This document shows positions 57,600-64,000 of a DNA stretch of 64,000 nucleotides, in pieces; the stretch's first letter is position 1, and every line of letters begins with the position of its first letter. The notes beneath the pieces are model-generated. The model had not been told where the DNA came from. It was given only the letters and a program-made list of their open reading frames with translations, and did no database searches. This DNA is from CAMDTE01 sp964504345 (lineage in GTDB: Bacteria; Bacteroidota; Bacteroidia; Flavobacteriales; Schleiferiaceae): NCBI GenBank assembly GCA_964504345.1, contig CAZDDX010000004.1:62001-126000 (forward strand), given 5' to 3'. The position numbers and the translations under genes are program-made.

Positions 57600-58631
57600 T
57601 CAAATGCTGGAGGATGAATTCAGGACGTATTGCTGCCAACGCCAAGCATCGGCCATGGCCTCGTCCAAGGTACGTTTCGTTTTCCAACCCAAAACCCGTT
57701 CGGCTTTGGCGGTGTCCGCATAGGCGGCCACCACATCGCCAGGGCGTCTGGGCGCAAAATTCCACGGAAGGGTAGCGCCGGTGGATCGTTCGAAGGACTG
57801 AATGACCTCCAAAACAGTGGATCCGGTGCCGGTGCCCAGGTTGAACACTTCCACAGGTTCCTCGCTCGTCCGGTCCAGCAATCGCTCCAAGGCCACGGCG
57901 TGGGCCTCGGCCAGGTCCACCACGTGGATGTAGTCCCGGATGGCGGTGCCGTCCCGGGTGGGGTAGTCGTTGCCAAAAACGCTCAACGCTGGGCGAATTC
58001 CCGCTGCCGTTTGGGTAACAAAGGGTACTAAATTTTGCGGCACGCCCAAGGGCAACTCGCCAATGAGGGCCGACGGATGGGCGCCGATTGGGTTGAAATA
58101 CCGCAGGGCAATGGCACCAAAACCATGTGCCTGAGCGGCGTCGCGCAGCATCTCTTCGCCAATTTGTTTGGTGTTTCCGTAGGGGGACTCCGCCGGCAAA
58201 ATGGGCGAACTTTCCGCAATGGGCAGGTGCTCCGCTTGACCGTAGACGGTGCAGGAAGAGCTGAACAAAAACGCCGTCTCCGGCTTTTGCGCCACCCGTT
58301 CCAAAAGCAAAGCCTGGCTCATCAGGTTGTTTCGGTAGTACTTCAACGGCTGGGCCACGCTCTCCCCCACGGCCTTGTGGGCGGCAAAGTGCACAATGCC
58401 ATCCACGTGCGGCAAGGTGGGCCACCAAGCTTCCACGGCCGCCGCATCGGACAGATCTACGTTGTCCCAGCGCGGGCGAATGCCGGCGATGGCCTCAATG
58501 CCGTCCAAAACCTCGGCCCGGGTGTTGTCCAAGTTGTCCACCAGCACCACGTTGTAGCCGCGCTCCAAAAGCACAACGGCGGTGTGCGCGCCGATGTAGC
58601 CCAAACCCCCGGTGACGAGGACGGTCTTCAT
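57600..58631 (-). CDS. galE: UDP-glucose 4-epimerase
   Basis: GalE interconverts UDP-glucose and UDP-galactose. The 343-residue SDR epimerase has VTGGLGYIGAHTAVVL (about 5-20), SSCTVYG (about 120-126) and YGNTKQIGEEML (about 145-156, YxxxK). The RYFNPIGAHPSALIGE segment is that of GalE rather than of 4,6-dehydratases. Its start overlaps the UXS-type gene's stop by 4 bases. Confidence 0.93.
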   Translation of the reverse strand: MKTVLVTGGLGYIGAHTAVVLLERGYNVVLVDNLDNTRAEVLDGIEAIAGIRPRWDNVDLSDAAAVEAWWPTLPHVDGIVHFAAHKAVGESVAQPLKYYRNNLMSQALLLERVAQKPETAFLFSSSCTVYGQAEHLPIAESSPILPAESPYGNTKQIGEEMLRDAAQAHGFGAIALRYFNPIGAHPSALIGELPLGVPQNLVPFVTQTAAGIRPALSVFGNDYPTRDGTAIRDYIHVVDLAEAHAVALERLLDRTSEEPVEVFNLGTGTGSTVLEVIQSFERSTGATLPWNFAPRRPGDVVAAYADTAKAERVLGWKTKRTLDEAMADAWRWQQYVLNSSSSI

Positions 58632-59611
58632 TTTACAAAGGCTTTAAAGTCCCGGTGTTCCTGCTTGTAGAGGACCTCCTCCGGCAAATTCCGGAAGGCT
58701 TCGTAGGTGATTTTCAGGCCCTCAGCGCGGGACACGCGGGGTTCCCAGCCCAAGATCTCGCGAGCTTTGGTGATGTCCGGCTGGCGCTGGGTGGGGTCGT
58801 CCTTGGGCAAAGGTTCAAAGACGATTTTTTGAGCGGTCCCGGTGAGCTTGATGATCTCCTCCGCAAACTGCAAAATGGTGATTTCGTCGGGGTTCCCAAT
58901 GTTTACGGGCAGGGCATAGTCGCTCAACAACAAGCGGTAAATGCCTTCCACCAAATCGTCCACGTAGCAGAACGAACGGGTTTGGCTGCCGTCGCCAAAA
59001 ACGGTGAGGTCTTCCCCGCGCAGGGCTTGGCCAATGAAGGCGGGTAGAACCCGACCGTCGTTCAGGCGCATGCGCGGTCCGTAGGTGTTGAAGATGCGGA
59101 TGATGCGCGTTTCCAGGCCGTGGTACGTGTGGTAGGCCATGGTGAGCGCCTCCTGAAAGCGTTTGGCCTCGTCGTACACGCCGCGCGGGCCGATGGGGTT
59201 CACATTGCCCCAGTAGGCCTCCGTTTGCGGGTGCACCATGGGGTCGCCGTACACCTCGGAGGTGGACGCCACCAAAATGCGCGCCTTCTTGGCTAGGGCC
59301 AGGCCCAAGCAGTTGTGGGTGCCCAAGGAACCCACCTTCAGCGTTTGGATGGGAATCTTCAGGTAGTCGATGGGCGACGCCGGCGATGCGAAATGCAGGA
59401 TGTAGTCCAGCGGGCCGTTCAGGTGGATGTGCGTACTGACGTCGTGGTGTACAAAGGTGAATTGCGGCAGGCTCTGAAGGTGCTCCAGGTTGCGCAAATC
59501 GCCGGTAATGAGGTTGTCCATTCCCACTACTTCGTAGCCTTCCGCGATGAAGCGGTCGCACAAGTGGGAACCCAGGAATCCAGCGGCGCCGGTGATGAGG
59601 ATGCGGGGCAT
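58628..59611 (-). CDS. UDP-glucuronate decarboxylase (UXS) family protein
   Basis: This SDR enzyme converts UDP-glucuronate to UDP-xylose. From the ATG at 59611 there are 327 residues, with ITGAAGFLGSHLCDRF (about 5-20), STSEVYGDP (about 116-124) and YDEAKRFQEAL (about 148-158). The RIFNTYGPRMRLNDGRV and QTRSFCYVDDLVEG blocks are typical of UXS. It follows ugd, the enzyme that makes its substrate, by 13 bases. The frame upstream to 59716 lies within ugd. Confidence 0.93.
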   Translation of the reverse strand: MPRILITGAAGFLGSHLCDRFIAEGYEVVGMDNLITGDLRNLEHLQSLPQFTFVHHDVSTHIHLNGPLDYILHFASPASPIDYLKIPIQTLKVGSLGTHNCLGLALAKKARILVASTSEVYGDPMVHPQTEAYWGNVNPIGPRGVYDEAKRFQEALTMAYHTYHGLETRIIRIFNTYGPRMRLNDGRVLPAFIGQALRGEDLTVFGDGSQTRSFCYVDDLVEGIYRLLLSDYALPVNIGNPDEITILQFAEEIIKLTGTAQKIVFEPLPKDDPTQRQPDITKAREILGWEPRVSRAEGLKITYEAFRNLPEEVLYKQEHRDFKAFVK

Positions 59612-59624
59612 GCGGTGTCTGGTA

Positions 59625-60941
59625 TTAGTTGACGCCAATGCCGGCGTAGGTGAATCCGCGCTGCCGCAGTTCGGCTCCGGAATAAATGTTGCGGCCGTCC
59701 AAAAGAACGGGAGCATTCAAAGCCGCCTGCACGCGGTCCCAATCCGGCACGCGGAACTCCGGCCACTCCGTGATCAAGAGGAGCGCATCCGCTCCGGTGA
59801 GGGCTGCGTAAGCGTTTTCTGCGTATTGAATGCGGTCTTGCAGCTGGTGCTTGGCCTCCTCAATAGCCACGGGATCGTAGGCCGTGACGGTGGCACCGCG
59901 GGCCATCAATGCTTCTGCAATGACTACAGAAGGAGCCTCGCGCATGTCGTCCGTTTGCGGCTTGAAGCTCAGGCCCCAAAATGCAAAATGCTTGCCGCTC
60001 AGGTCTGCGCCAAAATGCGCCACCACCTTGGAAACCAAGACGTTCTTTTGGTCGTCGTTCACCGCTTCCACGGCTTCCAGGATGCGCATGGTGTAGCCGT
60101 TCTCCTTGGCGGTCTTGGCCAAGGCCTTCACGTCTTTTGGGAAGCAACTGCCGCCGTACCCAATGCCCGGGTAGATGAATTTGTTGCCGATGCGCGGGTC
60201 GCTGCCGATGCCCTTGCGCACCATGTTCACGTCCGCACCCATGATCTCGCACAGGTTGGCGATGTCGTTCATGAAGGAAATCTTGGTGGCGAGCATGGCG
60301 TTGGCGGCGTACTTGGTCATTTCGGCCGACGGGATGTCCATGAATAGCACGGGGTGACCGTTCAGCGTGAACGGCTGGTACAGTCGGGACAAAACCTCCT
60401 GAGCCCGGGTGCTTTCCACGCCGCACACAATGCGGTCCGGCTTCATGAAGTCGTCAATGGCCGCGCCTTCTTTCAAGAACTCGGGGTTGCTGGCTACGTC
60501 AAACGGCAAAGAAGAGCCGCGTTCGGTCAGGGCCTTCTGCAAGGCGCCGCGCACCTTTTCCGCCGTCCCCACGGGCACGGTGCTTTTGGTGATGACCACC
60601 AGGTAGTCGTTCATGGTGCGTCCAATGCCGTCCGCCACGGCCAACACGTACTGCAAATCCGCGCTGCCGTCTTCACCCGGAGGCGTACCCACCGCAATGA
60701 AGGCCGCCTCAGCGCCAGGAAGCGCGTCCGCCAGCGACGTGCTGAACTTCAACCTTCCGGATGCCGCGTTGCGCTCCACAATGGCGTCCAAACCGGGCTC
60801 GTAAATGGGCAGAATGCCCTTCTTGAGGTTGTTAATTTTCTGCTCGTTGACGTCAACACACGTCACTTCGATGCCGACGTCGGCCAAACAAGCGCCGGTA
60901 ACCAGGCCTACGTAGCCTGTGCCTACTACTGCTATTTTCAT
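59625..60941 (-). CDS. ugd: UDP-glucose 6-dehydrogenase
   Basis: Ugd oxidises UDP-glucose to UDP-glucuronate. The 438-residue protein has the N-terminal NAD motif VGTGYVGLVTGACLADVG (about 5-22), NPEFLKEGAAIDDFM (about 152-166) and the catalytic cysteine in GIGYGGSCFPKDVKAL (about 255-270). With the UXS gene downstream it supplies UDP-xylose. Its start overlaps the aminotransferase stop by 4 bases. Confidence 0.95.
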   Translation of the reverse strand: MKIAVVGTGYVGLVTGACLADVGIEVTCVDVNEQKINNLKKGILPIYEPGLDAIVERNAASGRLKFSTSLADALPGAEAAFIAVGTPPGEDGSADLQYVLAVADGIGRTMNDYLVVITKSTVPVGTAEKVRGALQKALTERGSSLPFDVASNPEFLKEGAAIDDFMKPDRIVCGVESTRAQEVLSRLYQPFTLNGHPVLFMDIPSAEMTKYAANAMLATKISFMNDIANLCEIMGADVNMVRKGIGSDPRIGNKFIYPGIGYGGSCFPKDVKALAKTAKENGYTMRILEAVEAVNDDQKNVLVSKVVAHFGADLSGKHFAFWGLSFKPQTDDMREAPSVVIAEALMARGATVTAYDPVAIEEAKHQLQDRIQYAENAYAALTGADALLLITEWPEFRVPDWDRVQAALNAPVLLDGRNIYSGAELRQRGFTYAGIGVN

Positions 60942-62104
60942 GCAAACGGAAGTTGGGAAAGGGTTTGGTGTACGGTGTGGATGATGTACTGGATTTCGTC
61001 GGGCTGCATCTCCGTGTGGATGGGCAGCGACACCACGTTTTGCGCCAGGTGTTCCGCCACCGGAAAGGCTCCGACGGGGTATTCCGGGCGAGCATAAGCT
61101 TTTTGAAGGTGCAGGGGCACGGGGTAGTACACCATGGTGGGCACGCCGCGTTCTTGGAGGGCGGCCTGGAAGGCGGCCCGGTCTACGCCCTGCAGCAACA
61201 AGGTGTATTGGTGAAACACATGGGTAGAACCCGCAGCACGAACCGGAATTTTCAACCGATCATTCCCGGCGAAGGCCGCGTCGTAGGCGGCCGCCACCGC
61301 TTGGCGTCGGGCCGCAAAATCCCGCAAATGAGGCAACTTCACCCGTAAAACGGCCGCTTGCAGGGTGTCCAGGCGCGAATTAACCCCCACGGTGTCGTGG
61401 TAGTACTTGACCTTTTGGCCGTGGTTGGCCATTTGTTGCAAAAGCGCCGCAAGGTCGTCGTGCTGGGTAAACAGTGCGCCGCCGTCGCCAAAGCAACCCA
61501 AGTTTTTGGACGGAAAAAAGGAGGTGCACCCGATGTGTCCCATCGTTCCGGCTTGGGCCGTCCGACCGTCCGAGAAGGTGTAGGTAGCGCCAATGGCTTG
61601 TGCAGTATCTTCCACCACAAAGAGGTTGAAGCGCTCCGCGACGCGCAAAAGGCCCTCCATGGGGGCGCATTGGCCAAAAAGATGCACCGGCACCACGGCC
61701 TTGGTGCGCGGCGTTACCGCCGCTTCCACAGCTTCCGGTTGAAGTAAAAAAGTCTCCGGGTCCACGTCCACCAATACCGGCGTCAATCCCAACAGGGCAA
61801 TCACTTCCGCGGTGGCCACGTAGGTAAATACGGGCACTATGACCTCGTCGCCCGGTTTCAATCCCAACGCCATGAACGCCAGTTGCAGGGCGTCGGTACC
61901 GTTGGCGCAGGGAACCACGTGCCGAACCCCTTCGTGCGCGGCCAACTCCGCGGCAAACAACTTCACTTCCGGCCCCTGAATGAAGGCTCCAGAGGCCACA
62001 ACGGCGTGCATCGACTCGTTGAGACCGGGCTGCAAACGCTCCGCTTGGCGGAGCAAATCAACCATCTGAATGGGGCGCGGGGGTTGCGGGGCGGATGCGT
62101 TCAC
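60938..62104 (-). CDS. DegT/DnrJ/EryC1/StrS sugar aminotransferase
   Basis: This PLP enzyme transfers an amino group to keto-sugars. It has IQMVDLLRQAERLQPG near the start and PCANGTDALQLAFMALGLKPGDEV next (split here). The PLP lysine is in SFFPSKNLGCFGDGG (about 190-204). The GTG at 62104 keeps the conserved IQMVDL block, and a TATCTTTG promoter lies at 62141-62148; the ATG at 62065 is the alternative (375 residues). A WbpE/VioA-like role in lipopolysaccharide or glycan sugars is likely. First gene of the long minus-strand run. Confidence 0.9.
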   Translation of the reverse strand: MNASAPQPPRPIQMVDLLRQAERLQPGLNESMHAVVASGAFIQGPEVKLFAAELAAHEGVRHVVPCANGTDALQLAFMALGLKPGDEVIVPVFTYVATAEVIALLGLTPVLVDVDPETFLLQPEAVEAAVTPRTKAVVPVHLFGQCAPMEGLLRVAERFNLFVVEDTAQAIGATYTFSDGRTAQAGTMGHIGCTSFFPSKNLGCFGDGGALFTQHDDLAALLQQMANHGQKVKYYHDTVGVNSRLDTLQAAVLRVKLPHLRDFAARRQAVAAAYDAAFAGNDRLKIPVRAAGSTHVFHQYTLLLQGVDRAAFQAALQERGVPTMVYYPVPLHLQKAYARPEYPVGAFPVAEHLAQNVVSLPIHTEMQPDEIQYIIHTVHQTLSQLPFA

Positions 62105-62140
62105 GTGCGGTAGGCGAATTTCGTCGAAGTCAGTCAACCA

Positions 62141-62148
62141 CAAAGATA
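62141..62148 (-). promoter_or_regulatory. -7 promoter element of the DegT operon
   Basis: The minus strand reads TATCTTTG, a full match, 36 bases before the GTG at 62104. Confidence 0.6.
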
Positions 62149-62175
62149 CGGCACCGACGGGTGGCGGGTATGCTT

Positions 62176-62183
62176 TACCTTTG
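62176..62183 (+). promoter_or_regulatory. -7 promoter element of the barrel-like gene
   Basis: TACCTTTG matches TAnnTTTG and ends 6 bases before the ATG at 62190, diverging from the DegT promoter 27 bases away. Confidence 0.55.
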
Positions 62184-62189
62184 TTTGAA

Positions 62190-63056
62190 ATGGCAGGATT
62201 TACCCGACTTTTTGGCCTTTTGGTGGGTGTGTTTGCGTTGGCTAGTTCCGCCCACGGCCAGACCCCCGCAACAACCGGTCGCCCCACCCCCTCGGCCCCG
62301 CCGAAAACGGTCGTTCCTGGAACACGTGGATTCGCCCCGGCACCTGTCCCCATGCGCGGTGCGCTCATCCAGGTGGGCTTGGGAACCTACCAACCGCTGG
62401 GCGCATGGGCCAAAACCTACGCGGGCGGCGGCACCCTGCATTTGGAACCGGCCTACAAAACGTCCAAAAACTGGATTTGGTCCCTGCAACTGCGTGCCTT
62501 GTACGGCATGCGCGTCAAAATAGACTCGTCGTTGTTGGGGTTCCTGACCACCGAAGACAATCAAATTTTGGGGTTGAGCGGCAGTTATGCGGAAGTGCGC
62601 ACGGAAGGACGCGGGACTCAGCTGGGCATGCAATTGGGCAAGGTGGTGCCTTTGGGCGGAACGGGAGCAAAATCGGCTGCCGCGCGCAACTCCGGCCTGG
62701 ACCTTCGCCTAGGCGCGGGCTGGCTCCAGCATCGCATCCTGTTCTTCAACCCCAGCGGCGGCGTGCCCATGGTCTACGAGCCGTACCGGTACGGTTTGGA
62801 CCGGCTGCACCGCGGTTACTACGCCCAGCAAAGCATTGGTTTTCTGCGTCAGGCGCGCAACAACGAATTCGGTTGGTCCGTTGCCTTGGAATTTCAGCAG
62901 GCCCGACTCACCCCGCAACGGGGCTACAACTACGACACCCGCCTCCCGGACACGCAAGCCAAGTGGGATTTTTCCGTGGGCGTCCGGGTACTGTACAACC
63001 TGAACATCCTCCGCGCAGCCGCCCCAACAACCGGCCCGCGTTTTTATGTGGATTAA
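62190..63056 (+). CDS. exported outer-membrane-like protein, function unknown
   Basis: The 288-residue protein has a signal peptide (about 1-24, ending SAHGQ), a Pro/Thr-rich linker (about 25-52) and then amphipathic strand-like segments up to FSVGVRVLYNL, as in small outer-membrane barrels. It overlaps the Kdo transferase start by 11 bases, so both probably share one mRNA and may serve lipid A or LPS core biogenesis. No named family recognised. Confidence 0.72.
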   Translation: MAGFTRLFGLLVGVFALASSAHGQTPATTGRPTPSAPPKTVVPGTRGFAPAPVPMRGALIQVGLGTYQPLGAWAKTYAGGGTLHLEPAYKTSKNWIWSLQLRALYGMRVKIDSSLLGFLTTEDNQILGLSGSYAEVRTEGRGTQLGMQLGKVVPLGGTGAKSAAARNSGLDLRLGAGWLQHRILFFNPSGGVPMVYEPYRYGLDRLHRGYYAQQSIGFLRQARNNEFGWSVALEFQQARLTPQRGYNYDTRLPDTQAKWDFSVGVRVLYNLNILRAAAPTTGPRFYVD

Positions 63057-64000
63057 CGCCTTACTGGCGCCCTTTGCGGGCCAACTGTTCCAGTCCGGCG
63101 TCCGGATGGCCGCCCTTTTCGGCCATCGGCGAGCCCAAGCCCTGATCCGCTTTCGATCCAATACCCCCATCCCCAGCGGCCCGTTTGACTTATGGATCCA
63201 CTGCGCTTCGCACGGCGAATGGGAAACGGTGCAGCCAGTGGTGCGCCGCTACCGAACGGAACACCCGTCGGACCGCATCCTCGTAACTTTTTTTTCCCCA
63301 AGCGGTCTCCACGCGCGCATCCCGACCTCTTTAAACGCTAGTATAGCCACACTCCCGTGGGACACCCCACGGGCCGTGCGCAACTTTCTGGACCGCACCC
63401 AGCCCAAGCGTTTGGTGCTGGTGCAGTACGACCTCTGGCCCGCCCTACTCCACGCCTGCCGTACCCGCCGCATACCATGGGGCGTAGTCAATGCCCGATG
63501 GACTCCCTCACTGCGCTGGACGCGCAACTTGTGGCAATCCGCTTCCTGGATTACCGTCCAAACCTCAGAGGACGCCGCCCACTTCCGGCGCCTGGGATTG
63601 AACGCTCAGGCCGTAGGCGATACCCGGTTCGACAACGTCGTGCAACGCGCGTCCCAACCGTTGCCCCTGAACTGGCTGCCCCCTGCCTTCGCGGCCTTCA
63701 ACGACGCCCAAGGATTGGTGGTACTGGGCTCGGTGTGGCCGGAAGACGCTCCCTTGGTGCTCCCCCTCATCGCCCGCTTTCCGGAGTACAAATGGTTGGT
63801 GGTGCCGCACGACGTCGGCGAAGAATCCCTGCGCTTTTGGACTTCTAAATTGCCCGTTCCCCTCTTGCGCTGGTCCCAGCTCGAAGGCGTTAGCGGCGAA
63901 GGATCCAACCGCACCCTGCACCCGGAAAACGCGCGCGCACTTGTGGTGGACCGTGTGGGGCTCCTTTTTTCGCTCTATTCCCTGGCCTCCTTCGCCTACG
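63046..64000 (+). CDS. waaA: 3-deoxy-D-manno-octulosonic acid transferase, truncated by the window
   Basis: The enzyme adds Kdo to lipid IVA at the inner membrane. The open frame continues to the window end, 318 codons without a stop (full-length proteins are near 410). Visible blocks are IHCASHGEWETVQPV (about 52-66), VTFFSPSG near 85, GDTRFDNVV (about 190-199), GSVWPEDAPLV (about 228-238) and VVPHDVGEES (about 250-260), all in family order. The start at 63046 overlaps the preceding gene by 11 bases. It was not a closed frame, so it is easy to miss. Confidence 0.88.
   Translation, partial: MWINALLAPFAGQLFQSGVRMAALFGHRRAQALIRFRSNTPIPSGPFDLWIHCASHGEWETVQPVVRRYRTEHPSDRILVTFFSPSGLHARIPTSLNASIATLPWDTPRAVRNFLDRTQPKRLVLVQYDLWPALLHACRTRRIPWGVVNARWTPSLRWTRNLWQSASWITVQTSEDAAHFRRLGLNAQAVGDTRFDNVVQRASQPLPLNWLPPAFAAFNDAQGLVVLGSVWPEDAPLVLPLIARFPEYKWLVVPHDVGEESLRFWTSKLPVPLLRWSQLEGVSGEGSNRTLHPENARALVVDRVGLLFSLYSLASFAY

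Noticed and set aside
1..64000. CRISPR arrays, insertion sequences, toxin-antitoxin or restriction genes
   Set aside because: No periodic direct repeats, transposase motifs or such gene pairs were seen; every sizeable frame that is not a shadow is assigned.

Overview
This 64 kb window looks like ordinary chromosome from a member of the Bacteroidota, most likely order Flavobacteriales. The evidence is two secreted proteins with the gliding-motility-associated (CHU_C, type IX secretion) C-terminal domain, a mutY-ssb-gldE-gldD cluster, a class II HMG-CoA reductase next to a GHMP kinase (mevalonate pathway), an mS38-like (AURKAIP1/COX24) mini-protein beside rng, and repeated Bacteroidota-type -7 promoter elements (TAnnTTTG) with almost no Shine-Dalgarno sequences. 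Placement below order is not possible from this sequence. I see no insertion sequence, prophage, integrase, CRISPR array or plasmid gene, and no gap longer than about 290 bases without a gene.

Layout. 1-8.3 kb: an ABC permease diverging from purH-mreB-mreC-mreD-mrdA(PBP2)-rodA, a cell-elongation operon with ATGA overlaps. 8.4-16.2 kb, minus strand: coaX, a beta-barrel-like protein, a TPR protein, lptC, a small membrane protein, a CNNM/CBS protein and ppiD, an envelope-biogenesis run. 16.2-18.4 kb: a fused acyltransferase/acyl-CoA synthetase. 18.46 kb: tRNA-Phe. 18.6-23.8 kb: two small proteins, HMG-CoA reductase, GHMP kinase and a PKD/CHU_C secreted protein. 23.8-26.3 kb, minus strand: adk-obgE-PAP2-crcB. 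26.4-29.2 kb: manC, a 55-residue membrane peptide and fumC. 29.3-35.9 kb: arsC-like, a 1,175-residue secreted CHU_C protein, prfB, threonine aldolase and recX. 36-38.4 kb, minus strand: HU, a TPR protein, the mS38-like peptide and rng. 38.5-41.9 kb: mutY-ssb-gldE-gldD. 42-44 kb: heme A synthase diverging from an EamA transporter. 44.1-47.5 kb: an M16 peptidase pair (one active, one inactive and fused to a LolA-like domain). 47.8-52.5 kb: rplU-rpmA, then serS, a lipoprotein, a TPR protein and DUF4286. 52.5-62.1 kb, minus strand: a DegT aminotransferase, ugd, a UXS-type decarboxylase, galE, rfbB, an S9 peptidase, a third M16 peptidase and an O-methyltransferase. 62.2-64 kb: an outer-membrane-like protein and a Kdo transferase cut by the window end.

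How the genes work together. Much of the window concerns the cell envelope: wall elongation, LPS export and core (lptC, ppiD, waaA), nucleotide sugars (manC, ugd, UXS, galE, rfbB, DegT) and type IX cargo with gliding genes. The rest is housekeeping in translation, purine synthesis, repair and central metabolism. No convincing unknown defence or mobile system is present. The most unusual signals are regulatory: -7 elements only 4-7 bases before start codons, which predicts leaderless mRNAs, and two divergent gene pairs whose -7 elements are mirrored back to back. Unusual protein features are domain fusions (acyltransferase-ligase, M16-LolA), a prfB without its frameshift, a GldD without a lipobox, and a possible 48-residue basic peptide gene.
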